Of a stretch of 64,000 bases of DNA, positions 10,476 to 20,448 are shown piece after piece. The translations under genes were made by a program, and so were the position numbers. Location: NCBI GenBank assembly GCA_035634255.1, contig DASQDI010000056.1, positions 9,339 to 73,338 on the forward strand, read 5' to 3'. Position 1 is the stretch's first letter. Each line of letters opens with the position of its first letter. Source of the stretch: DATLMR01 sp035634255. GTDB taxonomy: Bacteria > Acidobacteriota > Blastocatellia > UBA7656. The notes beneath the pieces are model-generated. The model did not search any database. It saw only the letters and a program-made list of their open reading frames with translations, and had not been told where the DNA came from.

Positions 10476-12956
10476 TTAGTTCGAGGTGGTTGTCGCGGCT
10501 ACCGGTTCCGGCTGAACCAGCATCATCACAGGCTCGGGCCTGCGACGACGGCGCGGCGTCCGGCGGGCCGGGCGACGCTCGACCGACTGCGCGGGCTGCT
10601 CGTCAGTCAGTACCTGAGGAGTAGCCCCGCTGTAGCACCTCTTCAACGCCGCGATGCCATCGATGCTAGCGCCCGCGGGGAGGAAGTAGAACTCGACCCT
10701 GCGGTTGAGCGCCGCGTCGCCTGACTCGTGCGGGCAGGTATCGCCGAAGTTCCGCACCGTGATGCGGGCCGAGTCGATGCCCTTCTCGTTGACGAGGTAG
10801 TCGCGTGCGTTGTTGGCTCGCGTGAGCGAGATGCCTACGCGCTCCGCCGAGTCGCGGTGACCGTCGATCACAACCGACGAGCGCGGATCGGACTGCAATC
10901 TCAGCGCTATGTCATCGAGACAAGCCTTGTGCTCGTTGTTGATCCTGGCCGAGTTGACCGGGAAGAAGATCGGGCCGCAAGGCACGAGCGGGTTGATCAC
11001 ATCGGGCACCGGGATCTCGGTGACCGTTACGGTCGTTGAGCAGGTGCCGCCCGGACACGGCTGGTCGCAGCGGGTGCGGTCGGTGTCAACGTTGACGGTG
11101 ACGGTGACCGATCCGGGGCTCATGCCGGTCGTGTCGAGCGTGACTTCGGCGCCGGTCGTGGACGACAGGCTGCCGCCGCTCGAACTCCACCTGTAGGTCA
11201 GGTTGCCGCCGCCGCTTCCGGTGGCGCGCAGGGTGATGCGGTCGCCGACGTTAACCGAGGACGGCGTCGCAACGATCTCGCAGGTGATGGTCGGGCACGG
11301 AGGCTCGGTGACCTCGAAGTTCGCCGTGCAGGTCGTCTGGCCCGTGGTTATGCAGTCGCTCGGGCAATCGACGGCCGGGACCGTGGCGGTCACGGTGGTC
11401 GTCACCGTGTAGTTGCCGCAAGGGAGCGACGCGGTCGGAACGTCGACGGAAGCGCCGGAGCCGCTGACCGTCACCGGCCGGCCCTGCGCGTCTCTGACTT
11501 CCCAACGGTACTCGTAAGTGACTCTGTCGTCCGTGTAGCCCGGAGTCGTCGGCCGGGTCGTGAGCGTCAGGCGCTCGCCGCGGTTGACCGTCGTCGGAGC
11601 GGCTTCGAGGACGCAGGTCGGGGCCGGAGGCGGCGGGCAGGACTTGCGGCTGCCGATTGAGAAGAAAGCCACGAAGCCGTTCGGCGAGTTGCTCTCAAAC
11701 GTGAGAGGCTGGCGGCCGAAGAGCGGCTCGATGATGAAGAAAGGAGGCACGAAGATGGTGCGCGCCTGGAACACGTCCACCGTGTCATCGTCTCTGGGGT
11801 TGAGGTTACGACGGTACGCGCCGCCGAACGAGATCGCGCCGTTCTTGAAGAAGAAGCGCAGCCCGACGTTCAGGTCCAGAGGGTCGTTGCGGAAGATGCT
11901 CGGGGTGCCGCCGCCCACGTACTTCGTGTAGGCCAGCTCCGAGACGAACTCCGCGTGCGAGTTCAGGGCGACCGACATGCCGAGGTTGGCCAGCAGTTTG
12001 TCGCGGAGGTCGAGGGTGACCACGTCGTCCTCTTCGATGTCGCCGGTCTTGATGTAGCCGATGTTTTCGTAGAGGCGGAAGCGCTTGCCGCCGCTCTCCT
12101 GGCCGAACATGAGGATCGGTCCGCCTTCCCACTCGCCGCTCGTGCGGCCGCGCGCGCGCGCGTCGTCGCCTCTGGAGATGGGAATCTTCAGGTAGCCGCC
12201 CAGGGCCATGCTGAACCAGTTCTTGTTAGGATCGATCAGATTAACTTTCGTGCCGACGTAAACATCGCCGGTGCCGTTCGAGGACTGGCGCGCGCCGAAG
12301 ATCGGGCGGCCGAGGCCGTCGAAGCCCGCGAAATCGACCTCGCCGAAGAACGGTAAATCCTGGTAGAAGGCAGGCTGGTCGGAGACGATGGCCGGGCCGA
12401 GGCCGCGGACCAACACGCCGTTCGCGCCTCCGGGCGAGACCACGCTGCTCGGAAAGTCAATGGGTGTGCCGAACAGTCCGAGGCGCGGGAGTATACCGCC
12501 GAATATAGCTTGAGTGCCCGGAAAGAAAGCCGCGCCGCCATCATCGCCGCCGCGAGGAGGCCCCAGGATGGTGAACGGGTCGCCGAAGGCCCTCACGGCG
12601 TTGTACTGGTACCCGCTCAGCAGGAATGGGTTCCGCGAGGTCGTCTGCTGCCACGTGATCCAGTTGACCCACAGCTCCCACCTGTTGGTAAGACCCACCG
12701 TGAAGTTGAACGGCACTCGGTTGATGTCGATGTCACCTGGATCGCGGTCAAAGTTATCCCAAAATAGCGCGAAGTTGAACTCGCCCTTGCAGAGGGTCCG
12801 AGTTGAGAACGTATTGAACAACCCCGTGCCGCCTAGCACCGTTGGCGCTTTCTGTCTTTCGGCAAGGTTACCGTTATTACGGTCCTGCGCGAAGACAGCC
12901 CCCCCCAGAACTAAAAGCACCAAGACAAGCGTGCTTATCTTTCTAGCCGCTTTCAT
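10476..12956 (-). CDS. OmpA-family outer-membrane protein with beta-barrel and Ig/PKD-like repeats
   Basis: The start at 12956 is chosen because AGGAGG lies just upstream; an in-frame ATG at 12983 has no such site. The product (about 826 residues) begins with a signal peptide (MKAARKISTLVLVLLVLGGAVFAQ). Residues of about 30-440 look like an outer-membrane barrel, with alternating strands and aromatic girdles. Two Cys-containing Ig/PKD-like domains follow. A C-terminal OmpA peptidoglycan-binding domain comes last ('FFPVNSARINNEHKACLDDIA', 'VVIDGHRDSAERVGISLTRANNARDYL', 'NRRVEFYF'). The last 60 residues are Arg/Pro-rich. It probably anchors the outer membrane to the cell wall and may form a pore. 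Confidence 0.85.
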   Translation of the reverse strand: MKAARKISTLVLVLLVLGGAVFAQDRNNGNLAERQKAPTVLGGTGLFNTFSTRTLCKGEFNFALFWDNFDRDPGDIDINRVPFNFTVGLTNRWELWVNWITWQQTTSRNPFLLSGYQYNAVRAFGDPFTILGPPRGGDDGGAAFFPGTQAIFGGILPRLGLFGTPIDFPSSVVSPGGANGVLVRGLGPAIVSDQPAFYQDLPFFGEVDFAGFDGLGRPIFGARQSSNGTGDVYVGTKVNLIDPNKNWFSMALGGYLKIPISRGDDARARGRTSGEWEGGPILMFGQESGGKRFRLYENIGYIKTGDIEEDDVVTLDLRDKLLANLGMSVALNSHAEFVSELAYTKYVGGGTPSIFRNDPLDLNVGLRFFFKNGAISFGGAYRRNLNPRDDDTVDVFQARTIFVPPFFIIEPLFGRQPLTFESNSPNGFVAFFSIGSRKSCPPPPAPTCVLEAAPTTVNRGERLTLTTRPTTPGYTDDRVTYEYRWEVRDAQGRPVTVSGSGASVDVPTASLPCGNYTVTTTVTATVPAVDCPSDCITTGQTTCTANFEVTEPPCPTITCEIVATPSSVNVGDRITLRATGSGGGNLTYRWSSSGGSLSSTTGAEVTLDTTGMSPGSVTVTVNVDTDRTRCDQPCPGGTCSTTVTVTEIPVPDVINPLVPCGPIFFPVNSARINNEHKACLDDIALRLQSDPRSSVVIDGHRDSAERVGISLTRANNARDYLVNEKGIDSARITVRNFGDTCPHESGDAALNRRVEFYFLPAGASIDGIAALKRCYSGATPQVLTDEQPAQSVERRPARRTPRRRRRPEPVMMLVQPEPVAATTTSN

Positions 12957-13165
12957 TTTTTTGCCTCCTGATTTTTCATCCATGGAATGCGGTTCGTTTA
13001 ATGATCTGCCTCTAAACTGCCTGAGGCGTTGGTTGCCTCCCCTCAGAAGTACAGGCGAGTGGGATGAATTTCTGTGTGAGCGTCCAGCTCCGAGCCCTTC
13101 CTGCAGGCCCTGTTTTTATAGCGAGAATGGGAGCCCTTTGTGATGCAGGCTCGCCCAAGACTATT
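12957..13165 (-). other. Long 5' leader of the OmpA-family gene
   Basis: About 200 nt separate the predicted start of transcription (near 13160) from the start codon. No open frame with a ribosome-binding site is seen in this orientation. A leader of this length can hold post-transcriptional control of an abundant porin, but no specific structure was identified. Confidence 0.35.
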
Positions 13166-13194
13166 TATATACTCGCAAACAGGCTTGTGGTCAA
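13166..13194 (-). promoter_or_regulatory. Sigma-70-type promoter of the OmpA-family gene
   Basis: On the minus strand, TTGACC (13194-13189) is followed by a 17-bp spacer and TATATA (13171-13166). Confidence 0.72.
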
Positions 13195-13328
13195 CACTTA
13201 ATTAAACTTTTTCCAGCATCTTTCGCAGTTTACGACTACTGCGGCGGGGGCATGAAGGATCGGCTGCCGGGCCCCGATTTCCCGCCGGAGCGGCGGCAGC
13301 CGACTGAAAAAAACCAATTAAAGACCCC

Positions 13329-14609
13329 TCAGGCGTATATTCCGCGGAGCCTGGTATCGTAAGCGACCCGGTCTATCGCCAGCATGTAGGCGGCGAGCCG
13401 CGTGTTCACGTTATATTTTTCGGCGAAACCGACTACGTCGTTGAAGCTGCTGACCATGATCTCTTGGAGGCGCGAGTTCACCTCCGCCTCGCTCCAGAAG
13501 AAGCCCATGCGGTCCTGCACCCACTCGAAGTAGCTCACGGTCACGCCCCCCGCGTTCGCGAGGATGTCGGGGATGACGAAGACGTTGTTGGCGGCGAGTA
13601 TCGAGTCGGCGTCGGCGGTGGTCGGGCCGTTCGCGCCCTCGGCCAGGATCCGGCACTTTATCCGCTCCGCGTTGTGGCTCGTGATCTGATTCTCCGTCGC
13701 GGCCGGCATGAGGATCTCGCACTCGACTTCGAGCAGCGCGTCGGAGTTTATGTGCTCGGCCTCCGCGTAGCCTTCGACCGTCTTGTGCTCCTTCAGGTAG
13801 GCCAGGACGCCCGGCACGTCGAGGCCCCTGGGGTTAAGGAGCGCACCCGTGATGTCGGCGATGCCGATGACTTTATAGCCCTCCTGATGCATGAGTGAGG
13901 CGGCCGTGCCTCCCACGTTGCCGGCCCCCTGAATCACCACGCGTGTGTTCGGGATGTCGAGGTTGAATTTCTTGCAGGCCTCGTTGCAGACGATCAGGAG
14001 GCCGCGCCCGGTAGCTTCGCGCCGCCCGCGCGACCCGCCTATCTCGATGGGCTTGCCCGTTACGACCGCCGTCACCGTGTGGCGCGAGTGCATGGAGTAG
14101 GTGTCCATTATCCATGCCATCACCTGCTCGTTGGTATTCATGTCGGGCGCGGGGACGTCTTTCTCGGGGCCGATGAAGTCGAGCAGTTCGGCCGTGTAGC
14201 GGCGGGTCAGGCGTTCGAGCTCGGTCGGGCTCATCTGTCGGGGGTCGCAGATGACCCCGCCCTTCGCCCCCCCGAAGGGGATGTTGACGACCGCGCACTT
14301 CCAGGTCATCCACGCGGCGAGCGCGCGGACCTCGTCTATAGTCACGTCGGGCGAGTAGCGGATCCCACCCTTCGCCGGGCCGCGCGCGAAGTTGTGCTGC
14401 ACCCGATACCCGGTGAAGACCTGATAGTTGCCGTCGTCCATCAGGACCGGGATGTAAACGGTCAGCTCGCGGTTGGGCCAGCGGAGGATGGTGTAGACGT
14501 TGGGGTCCAGGTTCAGCAGCTTTGCAGCCTCATCGAACCTCTGCATCATCGATTCAAACGGATTGTCTTCTTTGATTTCTTTAGCGTCGTCAACGAAAGC
14601 GCTTGGCAT
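13329..14609 (-). CDS. gdhA: Glutamate dehydrogenase (Glu/Leu/Phe/Val dehydrogenase family)
   Basis: The start is placed at the ATG at 14609, with GGGAGAG six nt upstream; an in-frame ATG at 14624 overlaps that site. The roughly 426-residue protein contains the substrate-site motifs KGGIRYSP and PFGGAKGG (catalytic lysine), 'VPAPDMNTNEQVMAW', and the Rossmann motif GAGNVGG. Length is typical for hexameric NAD(P)-dependent enzymes. It interconverts glutamate and 2-oxoglutarate plus ammonium. Cofactor preference cannot be read reliably here. Confidence 0.93.
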   Translation of the reverse strand: MPSAFVDDAKEIKEDNPFESMMQRFDEAAKLLNLDPNVYTILRWPNRELTVYIPVLMDDGNYQVFTGYRVQHNFARGPAKGGIRYSPDVTIDEVRALAAWMTWKCAVVNIPFGGAKGGVICDPRQMSPTELERLTRRYTAELLDFIGPEKDVPAPDMNTNEQVMAWIMDTYSMHSRHTVTAVVTGKPIEIGGSRGRREATGRGLLIVCNEACKKFNLDIPNTRVVIQGAGNVGGTAASLMHQEGYKVIGIADITGALLNPRGLDVPGVLAYLKEHKTVEGYAEAEHINSDALLEVECEILMPAATENQITSHNAERIKCRILAEGANGPTTADADSILAANNVFVIPDILANAGGVTVSYFEWVQDRMGFFWSEAEVNSRLQEIMVSSFNDVVGFAEKYNVNTRLAAYMLAIDRVAYDTRLRGIYA

Positions 14610-14840
14610 TAGATTCTCTCCCATTTAGACGTATCTTTAGACATATCGGGGCGTGCGAAATATAAACAGCAGGTTGAAACGGCGATTATACAGAAAGCCC
14701 CATAGTCAGGCAATCGAACCGGGGCCGATCCCCTACCCTTCTATGGGCCGCGGGGACCGGGGCGCGGTTGACACCCGCCCGGTTTTACCGAAGCATGTCT
14801 CAGGATTCCGTAATCTCCTGGGCGATCAGGCCGCGATTAA

Positions 14841-16838
14841 ATGATAAAGGCAATGCCGTCCGCTCCATTACTGATCGATTCATTCAGGCGGTCGAGAGAC
14901 TGGCTCTCGGCCGCGCTCGCGCGCCGGGAGGCGGTGACGAGAGGCCGCCGCGCGCGACTCGCGGCAATCGGGCTTCTCGTCTTCGCCGTCGCTTTCGGCG
15001 TCAGGCTCCTGCACTGGCAGGACGCTCAGCTGGAGATAGACAAGGACGCCGCCCTGATCTCGGCGCTGGCCCGGCCTTACAGGCACGAGGCCGCGAAGAT
15101 GATCGAGGAGCGCCGGCTCCTCTACCCTTCTGGAGACTTCAACCCCACCGACGCGCGCATGATAGTTCATCCGCCCGGCTACCCCATCCTGATGGCCGCC
15201 ATCCTGAAGCTGTTCGAAGGGCTCGACTCCCTGCGCTTCATGCAGATAGTCGGAGACAGCCTGGCCGCGGTACTCGTCTACGTAATCGCGCTCGCCCTGC
15301 TCCCCGGCGGCGCGGCGGCGGTCGCGGGGGCGCTTGTCGCGCTCTCGCCCCACCTCGCTCATTACTCTCTCTGGCTCACGCCCGAATCGCTCTCCGTGAT
15401 CCCCGTACTGCTCGCGATGCTCCTGATCGTCCGCGCGGCGGAGCGCCCCTCGGCCATCCGGATGGTTACCGCGGGGGTGATGATCGGCCTGTCGTGCTGG
15501 CTGAGAGCGAATGGGCTGCTGCTCGCCCCCTTCCTCGCGGCGGCATGCCTCCTCCTGCTCGACCGGAAAGTGCGCTGGCGTCATTCGGCCCTGCTCGCCG
15601 CCGCGGCCCTCGTCGTCATCTCCCCCATAACGATCCGCAACTGGGTCGTCTACGGTCGTTTCATCCCCCTCTCGCTCGGCTCCGGCATCACCCTGATCGA
15701 AGGCATAGCGGATTATGACAAAGAAGGTCGCTTCGGCCTCCCGGCGACCGACCGCGAAGCGGCGCGGAAAGACGGCGAGTGGTACGGCAGGGACGACTAC
15801 GCGACGAACCTCTGGACCCCGGACGGGGTGGAGCGCGACCGCGACCGCTTCGCGCGCGGGCTCTCGGTCATCCGCGCCAATCCCGTATGGTTCATGGGGG
15901 TGATGCTCGACCGCGCGTTCGGCATGCTCAGGTATAACGACTCGTTCGGGCACGGGCGCTCTTATCACATAGCGAGCGTGAGCACGGTCGCGCCCGCCCC
16001 GGCCTTCGGCCATCGGCTGTCGGATCCGGGCGAGCTGCGGCAGGTCTGGGTGGGTGAGCCCTCGGGCCTGATCGCTCAGGGCAGGACGCTCTCGCGCGAG
16101 GCGGAAGCCTTCGTAACCGGCTCGGGGCGGGCGCAGATACTCGCGGACGATAATTCCGGTTTCGGGGACCAGTTCATCTCCGCCCCGATCCCCCTCAGGA
16201 AAAACACCGACTATCTGATCGAGGTGCCGGTCTGGGAGAGGGAGGGGGTGCTCGCGGCCAAGGTCACGACCGGCGACAGGAGGCTCGCCCTGGCCTCCCA
16301 GATTTTGCGGGCCGCCTCTAAAGAGGATGAGGAATCCGAGCGCTCAGCCCCGCCGGAGCCTCCCGGCCCCCTGCCCGTGGCGATCATCCGCATGCACTTC
16401 GCGAGCGGGGAGCAGGAGTCGGCGTGCCTAGTCATCAGCAACAACGGCCCGGCCGCGACCCGCCCATCCGTCCAGCTCGGGGTGGTCCAGCTCTTCGAGT
16501 TCGGGCCCACCCCCAACCTCTGGACCCGCTTCCCGCGCGCGGTCATCCGGGGCCTTCAGAAGAACATATTCAAGACGACCCTGATGCTCTCACTCATCTT
16601 ATCGGGCGTCGCCCTGCTCGCCTTCGCCCGCAGGGGCCGCACTCTGATCGTGCTGCTCGCCGTGCCTCTTTATTACCTCTCGCTTCAGTCGATCCTCCAC
16701 ACGGAGTACCGCTACATCCTCGCCATTCACTACTTCCTTTTCGTGCTCGCGGCCCTGCCCATCTCCGTCGCGGCGTCCGCCTCGGCTCACCTGCTGCGCG
16801 GGGCCCTGCGGAAGCGGCGGGCGACCGCCCCCGCGTAA
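14841..16838 (+). CDS. GT39/ArnT-like membrane glycosyltransferase
   Basis: The 665-residue polytopic protein has about nine to ten transmembrane helices in its first 300 residues. It has an acidic residue in the first extracytoplasmic loop ('LEIDKDAALIS') and a 'HPPGYPILMA' motif after it, the layout of PMT/ArnT-type transferases that use polyprenyl-phosphate sugars. A soluble beta-rich domain (about 370-560) sits before a final helix bundle. It probably moves a sugar from a lipid carrier to a protein or lipid on the outer face of the inner membrane; donor and acceptor are unknown. It stands alone between opposing genes. Confidence 0.75.
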   Translation: MIKAMPSAPLLIDSFRRSRDWLSAALARREAVTRGRRARLAAIGLLVFAVAFGVRLLHWQDAQLEIDKDAALISALARPYRHEAAKMIEERRLLYPSGDFNPTDARMIVHPPGYPILMAAILKLFEGLDSLRFMQIVGDSLAAVLVYVIALALLPGGAAAVAGALVALSPHLAHYSLWLTPESLSVIPVLLAMLLIVRAAERPSAIRMVTAGVMIGLSCWLRANGLLLAPFLAAACLLLLDRKVRWRHSALLAAAALVVISPITIRNWVVYGRFIPLSLGSGITLIEGIADYDKEGRFGLPATDREAARKDGEWYGRDDYATNLWTPDGVERDRDRFARGLSVIRANPVWFMGVMLDRAFGMLRYNDSFGHGRSYHIASVSTVAPAPAFGHRLSDPGELRQVWVGEPSGLIAQGRTLSREAEAFVTGSGRAQILADDNSGFGDQFISAPIPLRKNTDYLIEVPVWEREGVLAAKVTTGDRRLALASQILRAASKEDEESERSAPPEPPGPLPVAIIRMHFASGEQESACLVISNNGPAATRPSVQLGVVQLFEFGPTPNLWTRFPRAVIRGLQKNIFKTTLMLSLILSGVALLAFARRGRTLIVLLAVPLYYLSLQSILHTEYRYILAIHYFLFVLAALPISVAASASAHLLRGALRKRRATAPA

Positions 16839-17040
16839 TCTCATTCCCGGTGATGATTATTAATGATTACTCCCGCGGCCATTAACCCGCGGATTATGCG
16901 ATGGCGCAGGCATCTTTTAGAGGGGCTCAAGTCTCAAATCACCGGTGGGGCCGGGCGCATTACCGTTCCGGTTCGTGCGGCTGCGCCCTCTTCGCCCTGC
17001 CGCCCGATAAATTGCACCTTTCGGAAGGAGCGCATAAATA

Positions 17041-17397
17041 ATGAAGAGAAGCAGAATCGTGATGGGCCTATCGATAGCCCTCATGTCCATCGCATTGACG
17101 GGCTGCCCCGAGCGGAAAAAGATCGGGGACATAGCGGGCGATCCGGGGCGCTACATCGACAAGGAAGTTACGGTCGTCGGGCGCGTGACCCGTTCGTACG
17201 GGGCGCTCGGCACGGGAGTCTTCGAGATCGACGACGGCACCGGGCGCATATGGGTCGTGAGCGAAAGGTACGGAGTCCCGAGTAAAGACACCTACGTCGG
17301 CGTGTCTGGCAAGGTGATCCCCGGCGTCACCTACGGCGGGCGGAATTACGGCACCGGCCTCCGCGAGACGAAGCGCCGCACCAGAGAAAACAAGTAG
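17041..17397 (+). CDS. Small lipoprotein with a bacterial OB-fold
   Basis: The 118-residue protein starts after AAGGAG and has a lipoprotein signal ending in LTGC (Cys about residue 22). The mature part, with 'IAGDPGRYIDKEVTVVGRV' and 'GTGVFEIDDGTGRIWVV', is the OB-fold pattern of small periplasmic or lipoprotein BOF-like domains. It probably binds a small ligand or protein at the envelope. The tail is rich in Arg/Lys. Confidence 0.75.
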   Translation: MKRSRIVMGLSIALMSIALTGCPERKKIGDIAGDPGRYIDKEVTVVGRVTRSYGALGTGVFEIDDGTGRIWVVSERYGVPSKDTYVGVSGKVIPGVTYGGRNYGTGLRETKRRTRENK

Positions 17398-17450
17398 CCC
17401 GCCCGTCCGGGCCGGGCCTCGGCGCCGCGAAATCCTCTCCTCACGACCCG

Positions 17451-18887
17451 CTATTTGATGGGGCCATCGGCCACGGCGATGGCCCTGCGCGGCTTCAGCA
17501 ACTCGTACCCTTCCGAGCGCGCGACGTAGGTCGCCGCGGTTATGTCCCCGACCACGTTCAGGGTGGTGCGACACATGTCTAGTATGCGGTCCACCCCGAT
17601 GATGATCGCGATGAGGGCCGGGTTCACCCCGATGGTCGCCAGCACCACGATGATGAAGGGGATGGAGCCCGAGGGCACGCCCGCCGTCCCTATCCCTCCG
17701 AGTATCGCGAGGTAGGCGACCATGACCTGCTGCCCGAGCGTGAGGTCGACCCCCGCGAGTTGCGCGAGGAAGAGGACCGTGACGCCTTCGTACAGCGCCG
17801 TGCCGTTCTGGTTGGCGGTCGCGCCGACCGTCAGCACGAAGCTGTTGATCTCGCGCGGCACCCCGAGGTTCTCCTCGGACACGCGCAGGCTGGTCGGCAG
17901 GGTCGCGTTCGACGACGAGGTCGAGAACGCCGTCAGCATCACCGTCTTGATCCGGCGGAAGAAGTCGAGGGGGTTGAGGCGCGAGAGGAAATAGATCGAG
18001 AGCGAATAGACCCCGAACATGTGTATGGCGAGCCCGAGCAGGACCGTGACGACGAACCACCCGAGCGCCGCGAGTAAGTCCAGCCCGAACAGCGCCGTGT
18101 TGTTGAAGAGCAGGCACGCCACCGCGAACGGCGCGATCTTCATCACTATGTCTATTATCTTCGCCGAGATCTGGTAGAGGGCCTCCATCAACCGGACGAA
18201 CGGGGCGGACCTCGACTCCGGGATGAGGGTTATCGCGATGCCGAGGAAGAGGGCGAAAAACATGACGTGGAGCATGTTGGGCGTTTCCGACGACATGGCC
18301 GCGACGGGGTTGGCCGGCACCAGAGTCTTCACGACCTGCATCATCGGGGAGTCGGCCGCGACTCCCTTCGTCGCGTTCTCGACCTGCCTCGTGGCGTCCG
18401 TCCCATACCTCTGCTCAAGCGCGGAGGCGGTGGCCGGGTCGATCCGCTCGCCGGGCCTGATGGTGTTGGCGAGCCCGAGCCCTATGACGACCGAGATGGC
18501 CGAGATGAGCAGGGTGTAAGCGAAGGATTTCAGGCCCACCCGCCCGAGCCTCCGGATGTCTCCGATCCCCGCCACCCCGACGACGAGGGACGAGAAGACG
18601 AGCGGCAGTACGATCATCAGGAGCAGGCGGAGGAATAACTGCCCCACCGGCTCCGTTATGTTGCTGACTACCCATATGACGCGCGGGTTGTCGCCCCCGA
18701 GCATCAGGTTCACGGCGACTCCGGCGACGACTCCGACCACGAGCCCTATGAAGATGCGCGTGTGCAGAGGCAGGCCCTTAGGCCTGTCCGCCGTCTCGTC
18801 GTCGAGGTCCGTCGTCAACTCCCGCTCGAACGCATCTCTTCCGACGGGCGGGCCGGCCGAAAGCTTCTCATCTTTCCTGTCAGACAT
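17451..18887 (-). CDS. Dicarboxylate/amino acid:cation symporter (DAACS family)
   Basis: The 478-residue protein has a 35-residue polar N-terminal extension and then eight hydrophobic segments with two re-entrant hairpins. Diagnostic parts are the Ser/Thr-rich hairpin 'AFSTSSSNATLPTSL', 'GATANQNGTALYEGV' (the NMDGT-like helix) and 'GTAGVPSGSIPFI'. Members import glutamate, aspartate or C4-dicarboxylates with H+ or Na+. Glutamate dehydrogenase nearby suits glutamate use, although the two genes are not co-transcribed. A promoter lies at 18927-18955. Confidence 0.92.
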   Translation of the reverse strand: MSDRKDEKLSAGPPVGRDAFERELTTDLDDETADRPKGLPLHTRIFIGLVVGVVAGVAVNLMLGGDNPRVIWVVSNITEPVGQLFLRLLLMIVLPLVFSSLVVGVAGIGDIRRLGRVGLKSFAYTLLISAISVVIGLGLANTIRPGERIDPATASALEQRYGTDATRQVENATKGVAADSPMMQVVKTLVPANPVAAMSSETPNMLHVMFFALFLGIAITLIPESRSAPFVRLMEALYQISAKIIDIVMKIAPFAVACLLFNNTALFGLDLLAALGWFVVTVLLGLAIHMFGVYSLSIYFLSRLNPLDFFRRIKTVMLTAFSTSSSNATLPTSLRVSEENLGVPREINSFVLTVGATANQNGTALYEGVTVLFLAQLAGVDLTLGQQVMVAYLAILGGIGTAGVPSGSIPFIIVVLATIGVNPALIAIIIGVDRILDMCRTTLNVVGDITAATYVARSEGYELLKPRRAIAVADGPIK

Positions 18888-18926
18888 TTTGGCTCTCTTG
18901 AAGGGATGATCTTTACAACGGGTTGA

Positions 18927-18955
18927 AGGTTATGTTTTTTGCGGGTCCTAGTCAA
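18927..18955 (-). promoter_or_regulatory. Putative promoter of the symporter gene
   Basis: On the minus strand, TTGACT (18955-18950), 17-bp spacer, TAACCT (18932-18927). The -10 is imperfect. The rest of the gap to 19218 shows no gene. Confidence 0.5.
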
Positions 18956-19218
18956 TTCCAAATCCGGGGGCGGGAGGCACGCAGCCCCGGAGCGGCCGGG
19001 CGCGGAGACGCCGGCGCCGATGGAATGGCGCGCATGAATTCACAATCATCGCGCGCGATTCCTCGGAGCGATATGACGGCAAATAAAAATCGTTGCCCGT
19101 GGGGTGTTATGAACGACTAGCGGCGGGAAGACCGACATCCGTGCCCCTCCCTGCCGTTATCATAACGGTTGTGGTGACGACCCTGATCGGGCCCGCTTCG
19201 AACTGCCGCGAGCGGCAA

Positions 19219-19557
19219 TCAGGCTTCGGGGCCTCGCTCGCCCGCCCCGGCCGAGCGGCTCCGCTCCCCGGAGTCTTCGTTCAGGTTCCGCTCTTCGAGC
19301 GGCTGCGTGTCGAACTGGTCCTGCGGGACGGGCGCGGGCGTCTCACCCCTGCCCTGCGCGGCCTCGGCCCTGTTCTGGTCGCCGGCGGAGCTCTGGCTCT
19401 GCTCCGGGCCGGCTATCTCAAGTACCCTGGCCCACTCGACGCGGGACGACTTCCTCTTGCCCTTAACGCGGAAGTCCGCGCCCGTCTCGTCGAGCGTCAC
19501 GACATAGGTGTTGCCGTCGATGTCGACCTCTCTGCTTATCGGTTTGGTAAATCTCAT
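19219..19557 (-). CDS. Small hypothetical protein with a disordered tail
   Basis: Start chosen at the ATG at 19557, preceded by AAAGGGG; a longer frame to 19656 has no supported start. The roughly 112-residue product has a short beta-rich head ('FTKPISREVDIDGNTYVVTLDETGADFRVKG') and a long Gln/Glu/Pro/Arg-rich tail from about residue 55 that is probably disordered. I do not recognise the family. It is downstream of the response-regulator gene in the same direction. Confidence 0.55.
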   Translation of the reverse strand: MRFTKPISREVDIDGNTYVVTLDETGADFRVKGKRKSSRVEWARVLEIAGPEQSQSSAGDQNRAEAAQGRGETPAPVPQDQFDTQPLEERNLNEDSGERSRSAGAGERGPEA

Positions 19558-19672
19558 ATAAACCCCTTTCCGTCTGAAATGCTCGAACACACGGCAGGTC
19601 CACCTGTGCCGATAATCAAAAAGGAATTCTATTTGCCCGCTCGTACATTTGTCCACCGCAAGAGCCGGGGCT

Positions 19673-20068
19673 TTACTGTGCGGGCTCGGTACTCAAGCCG
19701 CCCGTGCTGGTGAGCAGTTTCTTTATCATGGGGAGAAATTCGGTGAAGACCAGAGGCTTGCGGGCGCAGGCCGACGCCCCGGCGGCCATCGCGTTGCGCA
19801 TGGTCATCGCCCCGTAAGCGGTGATGGCGAGAATCGGCATGGAGGCGAGTTCGCGCTTCAGCCTTATCTGCCGCGTGAGCTCGATGCCGTTGACTCTCGG
19901 CATGCTGATGTCCGTTATGATGAGGTCCGGCTTCATCTCCGCCGTGACGGCCAGAGCGCACTCGCCGTCGGCCGCGGTTATGACTTCGTAGCCCTCGCTC
20001 TTGAGGATCAGAGAGAGCACGTAGCGGGTGTCGGAATCATCATCAACAATCAATATCTTCTTTGCCAT
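19673..20068 (-). CDS. CheY-like single-domain response regulator
   Basis: The 131-residue protein is a stand-alone receiver domain. It has the acidic pair Asp9/Asp10, the phosphoacceptor Asp53 ('LIITDISMP'), Thr83 and Lys104 ('RKPL'). There is no output domain and no histidine kinase in the window, so it is an orphan regulator. It may be transcribed with the small hypothetical gene that follows it about 115 nt downstream. Confidence 0.93.
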   Translation of the reverse strand: MAKKILIVDDDSDTRYVLSLILKSEGYEVITAADGECALAVTAEMKPDLIITDISMPRVNGIELTRQIRLKRELASMPILAITAYGAMTMRNAMAAGASACARKPLVFTEFLPMIKKLLTSTGGLSTEPAQ

Positions 20069-20448
20069 TACGGATATCCCTGTTGCCCGGATTGGCCTTG
20101 AAGTTTAACATCCGATGCTTCAAAAGAAAAGAGAGTCCCGGATTCGGCAGCAACCAATCCCACAAGCGAACACCGGGGCCGCGGAATTCCGCCCACGCGC
20201 CCGCCCCCTTTTCCCGCGCCCGAGCACCTTCGCGCGGGGCCGGGCCCCGGCGCTCCGGGGTGAAACTTCCGTAGAATCAGCGACTAACCGGGCGGGGGCC
20301 GGGCCTCACGCGGGTCCCTTAAACCCGGCGGGCGAAAAGCGGGCCGCCGTCGCGGGAATGGCACGGCATTTGGCTATAGCCTTCGAGCGGACCGTTCGCG
20401 CGGGCGGCTTTACCCGCGTCGAGACCTGAAGAACACCTGGAGGTATTT
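20069..20448. other. GC-rich intergenic region between divergent genes
   Basis: 380 bases between the response regulator (minus) and the first ADOP permease (plus). GGAGG near 20440 is the ribosome-binding site of the permease. GC-rich self-complementary stretches are present around 20225-20260, but no terminator-like structure or gene is supported. Confidence 0.4.
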